Source of the DNA: DATAUK01 sp036268295
GTDB lineage: Bacteria; Actinomycetota; Actinomycetes; JAFAQI01
NCBI GenBank assembly: GCA_036268295.1
Contig: DATAUK010000049.1
Span: forward strand, 1 to 16,195
DNA: 16,195 bases
Direction: 5' to 3'
In this document: positions 1 to 6,591 of the stretch, piece after piece
Layout: every line of letters starts with the position of its first letter
Position numbering within the stretch: the first letter of the stretch is position 1
Made by a program: the position numbers and the translations under genes
Notes under the pieces: model-generated
Told to the model about the DNA's origin: nothing
Databases searched by the model: none
What the model saw: the letters and a program-made list of their open reading frames with translations, nothing else

Positions 1-1
1 C

Positions 2-604
2 CTCGGCAGGGGTCTCGTAGTGCGGACCCGGCAGGCCGGCATACACGCCTTCGACCAACCCAGGCGCGGTCTGGTGGACCAGGCCGCGAAGTCGCGGCGA
101 CCAGCAGTCGCTCAGGTCGACGAACCGGGCGGCGTACCCCGACGGAGGCGGTGGCCCGGACAGCGGCGATTTCCCGGTCAGGTTGAGATGGTCTCGGATC
201 ACGACGGTCTGTCCGACCCGGTAGTTCGGGTCGATCCCGCCGGCCGCGTTGGTGAGCATGACCACGCTCACCCCGGCTGCCACGGCCATCCGCACCGGGT
301 GGACCGCCTCGGCGGGGGTTCGGCCCTCGTACATGTGCACTCTGCCGACCAGCACCAGCACCCGGTGGCCGGCGACGTCGACCGACCGCACCCTCCCCTG
401 GTGGCCGGCGACAGTCGGCGGGACGAAGCCCGGCAGATCCCCGGTCGAGAGCTCGACCGGCTCAGTGCCGATGCCGTTAGCGGCGTCCTGCCAGCCCGAG
501 CCGAGCACCACCGCCACCTCGTGATGCGGCACATCGGTACGCCGCGCAAGCTCCGCGGCCGCGGCCGCAGCGGCGGCGAACGGCTCGATGGCAGCAGCGG
601 TCAC
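2..604 (-). CDS. punA: Purine-nucleoside phosphorylase, trimeric class (3' part beyond window)
   Basis: Phosphorolysis of purine (deoxy)nucleosides to free base and (deoxy)ribose-1-phosphate in the cytoplasm. The 201 visible residues read through without a stop. They contain VVLGSGW (about 31-37, phosphate-binding loop region), the GRVHMYEG block, LTNAAGGI, and GPHYETPAE at the edge, which are hallmark blocks of the PunA/human-type trimeric family; the family is usually 265-290 aa, so roughly the last quarter is missing. The GTG at 604 is chosen because it lies just after a -10-like TAGCGT and gives a normal N-terminus. An in-frame GTG 30 bases upstream is possible but has no ribosome site. 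Divergent from the nucleoside importer operon, which fits purine salvage. The family call is firm from the motifs; purine specificity is known for the family, not shown here. Confidence 0.93.
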   Translation of the reverse strand, partial: MTAAAIEPFAAAAAAAAELARRTDVPHHEVAVVLGSGWQDAANGIGTEPVELSTGDLPGFVPPTVAGHQGRVRSVDVAGHRVLVLVGRVHMYEGRTPAEAVHPVRMAVAAGVSVVMLTNAAGGIDPNYRVGQTVVIRDHLNLTGKSPLSGPPPPSGYAARFVDLSDCWSPRLRGLVHQTAPGLVEGVYAGLPGPHYETPAE

Positions 605-620
605 GGTAGGGCACGCTACC
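605..620. promoter_or_regulatory. Inverted repeat overlapping the likely -10 of the PNP gene
   Basis: GGTAG (605-609) and CTACC (616-620) are perfect 5-base arms around GGCACG. Read on the minus strand, TAGCGT (618 down to 613) resembles an actinobacterial -10 box, followed after 8 bases by the GTG start, so the transcript would be leaderless or almost so. A protein bound to the repeat would cover both -10 and start site. No convincing -35 is seen. Repeat directly visible; promoter and operator roles are inferred. Confidence 0.4.
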
Positions 621-652
621 CCAGCGGAGGTCACGCGATCGCGGCACAGAAC

Positions 653-666
653 GACCGAAGTCGGTC
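653..666. promoter_or_regulatory. Inverted repeat, candidate operator 1 in divergent spacer
   Basis: GACCGA-AG-TCGGTC is a perfect 6-2-6 inverted repeat between the divergent PNP and BMP genes. It lies about 35 bases upstream of the candidate PNP -10. Its size suits a dimeric repressor, but no regulator gene is present in the window and the sequence matches no operator I can name with certainty. Confidence 0.35.
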
Positions 667-689
667 ATCGCACAAGCCCGCCGGATTGT

Positions 690-703
690 TCACGGAACCG
701 TGA
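690..703. promoter_or_regulatory. Inverted repeat, candidate operator 2 upstream of BMP gene
   Basis: TCACGG-AA-CCGTGA is a perfect 6-2-6 inverted repeat with the same geometry as the one 37 bases to the left (centre to centre). It lies 24-37 bases upstream of the candidate -10 at 727, so a bound protein would sit at or just upstream of the -35 position of the importer operon. Role inferred. Confidence 0.4.
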
Positions 704-726
704 CCCGATGCCCCCGTTCGAGGGTG

Positions 727-732
727 TATGGT
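727..732 (+). promoter_or_regulatory. Candidate -10 box of nucleoside importer operon
   Basis: TATGGT, directly preceded by TG, is the best -10-like hexamer upstream of the BMP gene. It would put the transcript start near 739. The -35 is poor: TGACCC at 701-706 gives a 20-base spacing. Treat as tentative. Confidence 0.3.
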
Positions 733-739
733 CCCCAAC

Positions 740-758
740 CAGCCACCGCACGTGGCTG
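740..758 (+). promoter_or_regulatory. Hairpin in the 5' leader of the BMP transcript
   Basis: CAGCCAC (740-746) pairs perfectly with GTGGCTG (752-758) around a 5-base loop. If transcription starts near 739 this 7-bp stem would be at the extreme 5' end of the mRNA, where hairpins often protect against decay; as DNA it could equally be a third operator. There is no U-tract, so it is not an obvious terminator. Confidence 0.4.
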
Positions 759-794
759 CACAGGCATGGATCTTGAAGGGTTTTGGAAGGGGAG

Positions 795-2000
795 ATGGTG
801 GCTGCAGAGGTGCGCGACGCGCTAGGTAGGGCGGCTGGTCAACGAGGCCGCAAATCCGCAATGGCCGCTCTGCTGGTCGCGGTGGCGTTGATCGCCGCTG
901 CGTGCGGTGGGACGTCGACCGGCAGCGGCGGATCGAGCCCCAGCCCGTCCGCCCCGGCTGCCTCCAGCGCGCCTCCGGCGGCAGCCTCCAGCGCCCCAGC
1001 CGCCTCCAAGTTCCTCGCCTGCGAGGTCACCGACACCGGCGGCATCAACGACCGCTCGTTCAACGCCTCGGCCTACCAAGGCCTCAAGGTCGCCGCGAAG
1101 GCGATCCCCGGGATCCAGACCAAGTTCCTGCAGTCCAACTCCACCAGTGACTACACGCCCAACATCAACACTCTGATCGGGCAGCACTGCGGGATCATCA
1201 TCACGGTCGGTTTCGACATGGCCGCCGCGACGCAGAAAGCCGCCAAGGCCAACCCGAACCAGAAGTTCGCGATCGTCGACTTCCAGTACGCGCCGCCGAT
1301 CAAGAACGTCAAGGCACTGAGCTACGAGACCAACCAGGACGGCTTCCTCGGTGGTTACCTCGCCGCGGCGATGAGCAAGTCCGGCAAGGTCGGCACCTTC
1401 GGTGGCCAGAACATCCCGACCGTCACGATCTACATGGACGGATGGGTTGCCGGCGTTCGCTATTTCAACAAGGTCAACAACGCGCACGTCAGCGCACTCG
1501 GCTGGATCCCGAAGGCGGGTCGGGCGAAGAACAGCCTCGCCGGAAGCGGGCTGTTCACCAACGACTTCACCAACCAGGCGCTCGGCAAGACCGACACCCA
1601 GACCCTGCTTGCGCAGGGCGCGGATATCATCTTCCCGGTCGCCGGCTCGGTTGGTCTCGGTGCCGCCGCGGCCGTCAAGCAGGCCGGCGGCACGAACTAC
1701 ATGGAGTGGGTCGACACCGACGGGTGTGTGTCCGCCCCGCAGTACTGCTCGCTGTTCATCACCAGCGTAAACAAGGGCATCGCGGTGTCGGTCAGCGACG
1801 AGGTCGAGGCGGCGGACAAGGGCACCTTCACCGGCGGGACGTACGTCGGCACGCTGAAGAACGGCGGCGTCGGGCTTGCCCCGTTCCACCAGTTCGCCAG
1901 CAAGATCCCCGCTTCGGTCACCGCCAAGCTGGCGACGATCAAGTCGGGCATCGAGTCCGGCACGATCTCCGTGGACCCCAACTCCTACCCGGCAAACTGA
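795..2000 (+). CDS. BMP-family nucleoside-binding lipoprotein of ABC importer
   Basis: Extracytoplasmic substrate-binding protein that would deliver nucleosides to the permeases encoded downstream. A type II signal is visible: basic stretch RGRK (17-20), hydrophobic core 23-36 and lipobox IAAAC with Cys37 as the lipidation site. An Ala/Ser/Pro-rich tether of about 33 residues follows. The mature domain opens with CEVTDTGGINDRSFN, the typical Bmp/TmpC/PnrA (PF02608) start that includes ligand-contacting residues, and also has VDTDGC near the second lobe. The ATG at 795 has a GGAAGG-like ribosome site 4 bases upstream; GTG 798 and TTG 783 are alternatives that leave the lipobox intact. Length 401 aa is normal for the family plus linker. 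First gene of the operon and followed by a hairpin, which fits its expected excess over the membrane subunits. Family firm; the exact ligand is inferred from the neighbours. Confidence 0.93.
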   Translation: MVAAEVRDALGRAAGQRGRKSAMAALLVAVALIAAACGGTSTGSGGSSPSPSAPAASSAPPAAASSAPAASKFLACEVTDTGGINDRSFNASAYQGLKVAAKAIPGIQTKFLQSNSTSDYTPNINTLIGQHCGIIITVGFDMAAATQKAAKANPNQKFAIVDFQYAPPIKNVKALSYETNQDGFLGGYLAAAMSKSGKVGTFGGQNIPTVTIYMDGWVAGVRYFNKVNNAHVSALGWIPKAGRAKNSLAGSGLFTNDFTNQALGKTDTQTLLAQGADIIFPVAGSVGLGAAAAVKQAGGTNYMEWVDTDGCVSAPQYCSLFITSVNKGIAVSVSDEVEAADKGTFTGGTYVGTLKNGGVGLAPFHQFASKIPASVTAKLATIKSGIESGTISVDPNSYPAN

Positions 2001-2021
2001 TCGCTGGATAGGACGTCGGGG

Positions 2022-2055
2022 CGACCCGCGATAGGGCACGCTCTACCGCGGGTCG
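2022..2055 (+). promoter_or_regulatory. Intercistronic hairpin between binding-protein and ATPase genes
   Basis: CGACCCGCG (2022-2030) and CGCGGGTCG (2047-2055) form a perfect 9-bp stem. The 16-base loop can extend the stem with TAG/CTA after one A-C mismatch. The 3' arm touches the GGGAGG ribosome site (2055-2060) of the ATPase gene. No U-run follows, so full termination is unlikely. Hairpins at this place in importer operons (malE-malF is the classic case) keep the binding-protein mRNA abundant and the membrane genes low; that role is inferred here. Confidence 0.55.
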
Positions 2056-2064
2056 GGAGGCGCC

Positions 2065-3600
2065 ATGAAGCTCGAGCTGGAAGGCATCACCAAGCGGTTT
2101 GGCGACCTTGTCGCCAACGACGGCATCGACCTGACTGTCGAGCCAGGCGAGATCCACTGCCTGCTTGGTGAGAACGGCGCCGGCAAGAGCACGTTGATGA
2201 ACGTGCTCTTCGGCCTGTTGCGGCCCGACGGCGGCGAGATCAAGGTCGACGGCAAGGTCGTGCGCTTCGCCGATCCCGGCGATGCGATCGCGCAGGGGAT
2301 CGGGATGGTCCACCAGCACTTCATGCTGGTGCCGGTTTTCTCCGTCGCCGAGAACGTCGTCCTCGGCTTCGAGCCGACCCGGCAGCTGGGATTCCTGGAC
2401 CGAAAGGAGGCACGCTCGGAGATCCGTCGGCTCTCGGCGGAGTTCGGGCTCGAGGTCGACCCGGACGCGATCGTCGAGGATCTTCCGGTCGGCCTTCAGC
2501 AACGGGTCGAGATCCTCAAGGCGCTGCTGCGCGACGTCAGCCTGCTGATCCTCGACGAGCCGACCGCGGTGCTGACCCCGCAGGAGACCGAGGGGCTGTT
2601 TACGATCATGCGTTCGCTCGCGGCATCCGGGCGCTCGATCCTGTTCATCACCCACAAGCTCAAAGAGGTGCTGGCGCTCGCTGAGCGGATCACGGTGGTC
2701 CGCCAGGGTCGCGTCATCGGCACCACGACGCCGAGCGAGTCCAACGAGCAGGACCTCGCGACGATGATGGTCGGGCGCAACGTCGACCTAGTGGTGCGCA
2801 AGCAGAAAGCGAAGCCCGGGGAGACCGTACTCGAGCTGAGCGGGCTGACGCTGGCCGACGACCGAGGTGTCACGACCGTCGACCATGTCGACCTGACAGT
2901 CAGGGCGGGCGAGATCGTCGCCCTCGCCGGAGTTCAGGGAAACGGCCAGACCGAGCTCTCCGAATCGCTGCTCGGCCTGCAGCACGTAAGCAGCGGCACC
3001 GTCGAGCTCGACGGCAAGAACATCACCGGCACCACTCCCCGGGCTGCGCTTCGCGCCGGGATCGCCTACATCCCCGAGGACCGCCAGCTCGAAGGCCTGG
3101 TGCTCGGCATGTCGATCAGTGACAACCTGGTGCTGGACCTGCACGACCAGGCGCCGTACGCCCGCCGCGGCGCCCGCAACCTGACCGAGGTTCACGACAG
3201 CGCGCAGCGCAAGCTCAGCGAGTTCGACATCCGCGCCAGCTCCGTCGACACGCCGGTCGGCACGCTCTCCGGCGGCAACCAGCAGAAGGTCGTAGCCGCG
3301 CGCGAGCTGTCCCGACCGGTCCGCCTGCTCGTCGCTTCGCAGCCAACCCGCGGCCTCGATGTCGGGTCGATCGAGTACGTCCACCGGCGGATCATCGCCG
3401 AGCGCGACCGCGGTGTCGCGGTGCTGCTCGTCTCCTCCGAACTCGACGAGATCCTCGCCCTCGCCGACCGGGTCGCGGTCATGTGCCGAGGCGCCATCGT
3501 CGGGATCGTGCCGCCGAGCGCCGGCCGCGAGGAGATCGGCCTGATGATGGGAGGGGCCGCAAGCGCCGCCGCGGAGCAACCCGCGAAGGCGGCGAAATGA
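2065..3600 (+). CDS. Nucleoside ABC importer ATP-binding protein, two ABC domains
   Basis: Cytoplasmic ATPase of the importer, 511 aa, of the NupO/YufO (RbsA-like) type with fused nucleotide-binding domains. Domain 1 has Walker A GENGAGKST (35-43), Q-loop Gln84, signature LPVGLQQR (140-147, a family-typical variant of LSGGQ), Walker B LLILDEP (160-166) and H-loop His196. Domain 2 is degenerate. Its Walker A is GVQGNGQTE (288-296) without the lysine, its Walker B is LLVASQP (420-426) with Ser-Gln replacing Asp-Glu, but its signature LSGGNQQK (400-407) is perfect. One ATP site is therefore likely inactive, as is common in this subfamily. The start is set by a strong GGAGG site 4 bases before the ATG. 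The stop overlaps the next gene in ATGA, indicating translational coupling. Confidence 0.96.
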   Translation: MKLELEGITKRFGDLVANDGIDLTVEPGEIHCLLGENGAGKSTLMNVLFGLLRPDGGEIKVDGKVVRFADPGDAIAQGIGMVHQHFMLVPVFSVAENVVLGFEPTRQLGFLDRKEARSEIRRLSAEFGLEVDPDAIVEDLPVGLQQRVEILKALLRDVSLLILDEPTAVLTPQETEGLFTIMRSLAASGRSILFITHKLKEVLALAERITVVRQGRVIGTTTPSESNEQDLATMMVGRNVDLVVRKQKAKPGETVLELSGLTLADDRGVTTVDHVDLTVRAGEIVALAGVQGNGQTELSESLLGLQHVSSGTVELDGKNITGTTPRAALRAGIAYIPEDRQLEGLVLGMSISDNLVLDLHDQAPYARRGARNLTEVHDSAQRKLSEFDIRASSVDTPVGTLSGGNQQKVVAARELSRPVRLLVASQPTRGLDVGSIEYVHRRIIAERDRGVAVLLVSSELDEILALADRVAVMCRGAIVGIVPPSAGREEIGLMMGGAASAAAEQPAKAAK

Positions 3601-4877
3601 GCGCCGCAGAGCCGGCCAGCGAGCTCGACGTGACGCCGCCGAGCAAGAGCGACGGCGAGGCACCGTGGTGGCTCAATGCCGCGAATCGAATGGTCGAGGC
3701 CAACGTCGCGGTCGTGACCTTGCTCGCGGTGTTCTGCGGCCTGGTCTTCGGCGCCATCCTGATCGTCGTCACGACGCCGGTCACGCTGCACGCCTGGGGC
3801 AGCTTCGACGCGCACCCGTGGCATGCGGTCTCTCAGAGCGTCCGCACCGTGGGGACGGCGTACGGCGATCTGTTCACCGGTTCGATCTTCAGCCCATCAT
3901 CGCTCGGCCACGCGGTGTCGCATGGCAATGGCTGGACGACGCTGTTCACGCCGATCTCGGAGACCCTGGTGTCGGCTACACCGCTGATCCTCGCCGGCAC
4001 CGGCGTCGCCCTCGGCTTCTCGACCGGCGTCTTCAACATCGGCGGCCAAGGTCAGCTGATCGCCGGCGCGCTCGCGGCGACCTACGTCGGCTTCGGGGTG
4101 CATCTGCCGCTGCCGCTGCATGTGGTGCTGGTGATCCTCGCCGGCGCGGCCGGTGGCGCGGTCGCCGGCTTCATCCCCGGCATCCTCAAGGCCCGCACCG
4201 GCGCCCATGAAGTGATCGTCACGATCATGCTCAACTACATCTTCCTGGACCTGCTCGATTATCTGCTGACGACAAAGCCGCTTCAACAGCCCGGCCAGAG
4301 CAACTCGATCTCGCAGACCATCCCGTCATCCGCCACTCTGCCGCACCTGTTCGGCTCGAGCCTGCGCGTGAACTTCGGCCTGATCGTCGCGCTCGCGGTC
4401 GCCGCCGGCGCGTCGTGGTTCATGAAGCGCAGCACCCTCGGCTTCACCTTCCGGGTCATCGGCTCCAACCCGGACGCCGGACGCACCGCTGGCATGGACG
4501 CCCGGCGCGCGACTGTACTCGTGCTCACTATCTCGGGCGCGCTGGTCGGCCTGGCCGGCATGTCGACGCTCGCCGGCACCGACTTCTTCCTCTCCACCGG
4601 GTACGGCGGAAACATCGGCTTCAACGCCATCACGGTGGCGCTGCTCGGCCGCAACAAGCCGAGCGGTGTGGTGCTCGGTGCATTGCTGTTCGCCGCACTC
4701 GGCACCGGTGGTCGCTACATGCAGGCGGCGACCGGCATCCCGCTGGACCTGACCACGGTGATCCAGGCGGTCATCGTCTTCTTCGTCGCGACGCCGGCAC
4801 TGATCCGCGAGATCTTCCGGCTCCGCGCCGCGGGCGCCGGGAAGATCCTGCTGTTCACCAAGGGGTGGGCCGGATGA
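3597..4877 (+). CDS. Nucleoside ABC importer permease 1 (NupP/YufP-like)
   Basis: Integral membrane subunit, 426 aa, of the branched-chain amino acid/simple sugar permease family BPD_transp_2 (PF02653). About 35 polar residues precede the first membrane helix (about 37-59), and several further hydrophobic helices follow. The family block FNIGGQGQ lies at 146-153 and TGAHEVI at 201-207 lies in the probable cytoplasmic coupling loop that contacts the ATPase. The ATG at 3597 is chosen because it overlaps the ATPase stop as ATGA with an AAGGCGG-like site before it; the reading frame stays open further upstream but lies inside the ATPase gene. The stop overlaps permease 2 in the same way. It should form a heterodimer with the next product. 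Confidence 0.95.
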   Translation: MSAAEPASELDVTPPSKSDGEAPWWLNAANRMVEANVAVVTLLAVFCGLVFGAILIVVTTPVTLHAWGSFDAHPWHAVSQSVRTVGTAYGDLFTGSIFSPSSLGHAVSHGNGWTTLFTPISETLVSATPLILAGTGVALGFSTGVFNIGGQGQLIAGALAATYVGFGVHLPLPLHVVLVILAGAAGGAVAGFIPGILKARTGAHEVIVTIMLNYIFLDLLDYLLTTKPLQQPGQSNSISQTIPSSATLPHLFGSSLRVNFGLIVALAVAAGASWFMKRSTLGFTFRVIGSNPDAGRTAGMDARRATVLVLTISGALVGLAGMSTLAGTDFFLSTGYGGNIGFNAITVALLGRNKPSGVVLGALLFAALGTGGRYMQAATGIPLDLTTVIQAVIVFFVATPALIREIFRLRAAGAGKILLFTKGWAG

Positions 4878-6163
4878 CCGAGACCGCGACCCTGGTCGCC
4901 GGCGAGGTCCCGGCCGAGCCGGATGCCCGACTGGTGTCGGTCAACCGGGTGCGCGGTATGGGCATCTTCCTGCTCGTCCTCGCCGTGGTCAGCCTGCTCG
5001 GCTTCGGCTTCGGGGTCTCCGGCGGGCTGCACGCCACCTTCGAGCTGACCAGCCCGCCCGCGGTCAAGGTGTCGCCGCTGACGATGCCGGTGCGCGGGAT
5101 AAGCATCGCGATGGCGGTGGTCTGCGCGCTGCTCGGCGGCTGGCTGCTCACGAGACCACCGCGGCGCGGCAACTACCTGATCTTCGGACTCGGCACCGTC
5201 GTCTTCATGTGGGCGTTCCTGGTGTGGGCCGCCCGCGGCGGCACCCTCGATCTGGTGCAGCTGCTCGCCGGGACCCTGGTGTCGGCGACCCCGCTGGTCT
5301 ACGGCGCGCTGTCCGGGGTGATGTGCGAACGCTCCGGCGTGGTCAACATCGCGATCGAGGGTCAGTTCCTCGCCGGCGCGTTTCTCGCTGCGATGATCGA
5401 CAGCGCCTCCCATCACCTGTGGCTCGGTGTGCTTGCCGGCGCCTTCTGCGGCGCGTTGTTCGGCGCGCTGCTCGCGTTCCTCACGCTTCGCTACGGCGCG
5501 GACCAGATCATCGTCGGAGTCGTGATTGTCGCATTCTGCACCGGGCTGACGAACTTCCTGACTGCCCAGGTGCTCACGCCCGACGAGGCGACCCTGAACA
5601 GCCCAACCACCTTCAACCCGATCGCGCTGCCGTTGCTGTCGAAGATCCCGATCATCGGCCCGGTCATCTTCGACCAGAACGTGTTCGTCTACGGCGCGGC
5701 GATCCTGCTGGTCGTCGTCCATGTCGCGCTGTTCTACACCCGCTGGGGGTTACGAGTGCGGGCGGTCGGTGAGCATCCCCGTGCCGCCGCCACGGTCGGC
5801 ATCCACGTGCTCTCGGTGCGCTACCGCAACGTGATCCTCGGCGGTGCCATCGCGGGCATCGGTGGCGCATCGTTCACGATCGGCTCGATCGGGGAGTTCT
5901 CGTCGAACATGACCGCCGGGCTGGGGTATGTCGCGCTGGCGGCGATGATCTTCGGTAGATGGCGGCCCTTCGGTGCGCTCAGCGCTGCCCTGCTGTTCGG
6001 ATTCGCGGTGTCGCTGCAGAGCTTCCTGGCCGTCCTCAACGTCGGCATCCCGTCACCGATCCTGTCCATGGCGCCCTACGTCATCACCATCGCGGTGGTG
6101 TCCGGTCTGGTCGGTCGGGTTCGCCCGCCGGCCGCCGACGGCGTTCCGTACGTCGCGGGTTAG
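4874..6163 (+). CDS. Nucleoside ABC importer permease 2 (NupQ/YufQ-like)
   Basis: Second membrane subunit, 429 aa, also BPD_transp_2. The N-terminal 28 residues are polar. Hydrophobic helices follow at roughly 29-47, 76-93 and 101-119 and onwards to the C-terminus. The block VNIAIEGQ (157-164) matches FNIGGQGQ of permease 1, and GADQIIVG (208-215) is the matching coupling-loop segment, so the two permeases are paralogues. It extends about 70 residues further before that block than a minimal permease, giving extra predicted helices. The start is the ATGA overlap with permease 1. Cytidine deaminase follows 20 bases downstream in the same operon. Confidence 0.95.
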   Translation: MTETATLVAGEVPAEPDARLVSVNRVRGMGIFLLVLAVVSLLGFGFGVSGGLHATFELTSPPAVKVSPLTMPVRGISIAMAVVCALLGGWLLTRPPRRGNYLIFGLGTVVFMWAFLVWAARGGTLDLVQLLAGTLVSATPLVYGALSGVMCERSGVVNIAIEGQFLAGAFLAAMIDSASHHLWLGVLAGAFCGALFGALLAFLTLRYGADQIIVGVVIVAFCTGLTNFLTAQVLTPDEATLNSPTTFNPIALPLLSKIPIIGPVIFDQNVFVYGAAILLVVVHVALFYTRWGLRVRAVGEHPRAAATVGIHVLSVRYRNVILGGAIAGIGGASFTIGSIGEFSSNMTAGLGYVALAAMIFGRWRPFGALSAALLFGFAVSLQSFLAVLNVGIPSPILSMAPYVITIAVVSGLVGRVRPPAADGVPYVAG

Positions 6164-6183
6164 TGGCCAGGAACAGGACTGCG

Positions 6184-6591
6184 ATGACGATCGACTGGGA
6201 AGAGCTTCGGCGGGTGGCGACCGAAGTCGCCGGTCGGGCGTACGCGCCGTATTCCAAACTGAGCGTCGGCGCCGCCGGAGCCACCGACCACGGCGAGGTC
6301 ATCGCCGGCTGCAACGTCGAGAACGCGTCGTACGGCCTGACGCTGTGCGCCGAGTGTGGGCTGGTCTCGGCTCTCCGCGCGTCAGGCGGGACGAGGCTGA
6401 TCGCGGTCAGCGTCGTCGCCGGCGACGGCCGGCCGCTCACGCCCTGCGGCCGCTGTCGGCAGCTGCTGCTCGAGCACGGTGGACCACATCTGCTCGTCGA
6501 CGCCGGCGAAGCCGCCGAGCCGCTGCTGATCGGCGACCTGCTGCCAGGCGGATTCGACGCCGACACGCTGGCCGCGCGGCGGGGGTCGTGA
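6184..6591 (+). CDS. cdd: Cytidine deaminase
   Basis: Zn-dependent hydrolytic deamination of cytidine and deoxycytidine to uridine and deoxyuridine, which feeds the phosphorylase encoded next. The 135-aa length and three-cysteine zinc site mark the small tetrameric class: Cys55 and catalytic Glu57 in LCAEC, then Cys88 and Cys91 in PCGRCRQ. The substrate-binding stretch CNVENASYG lies at 43-51. The variant CAEC, instead of the more common CAER, is also found in mycobacterial Cdd. Only a weak ribosome site (AGGAACAGG) precedes the ATG, but the 20-base gap after permease 2 leaves little choice. The stop overlaps the deoA start as GTGA. Confidence 0.96.
   Translation: MTIDWEELRRVATEVAGRAYAPYSKLSVGAAGATDHGEVIAGCNVENASYGLTLCAECGLVSALRASGGTRLIAVSVVAGDGRPLTPCGRCRQLLLEHGGPHLLVDAGEAAEPLLIGDLLPGGFDADTLAARRGS

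Noticed and set aside
20..703. Long plus-strand open frame over the PNP gene
   Set aside because: It is the antisense shadow of the phosphorylase; the protein is Arg/His-rich low-complexity and the minus strand gives clear PNP motifs.
740..758. Purine or other metabolite riboswitch in the importer leader
   Set aside because: The leader is under 60 bases, holds one simple hairpin and shows no conserved aptamer core.
822..2039. 405-codon minus-strand open frame opposite the BMP gene
   Set aside because: GC-rich antisense frame with Arg/Asp/Gly-rich composition; the plus strand encodes a textbook BMP lipoprotein.
4415..4873. Upstream extension of permease 2 into permease 1
   Set aside because: The frame is open but the translation is Arg/His-rich; the ATGA overlap at 4874 gives the normal start.
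5973..6587. Upstream extension of deoA across permease 2 and cdd
   Set aside because: It overlaps two well-supported genes in another frame; GTG 6588 in GTGA overlap is the natural start.
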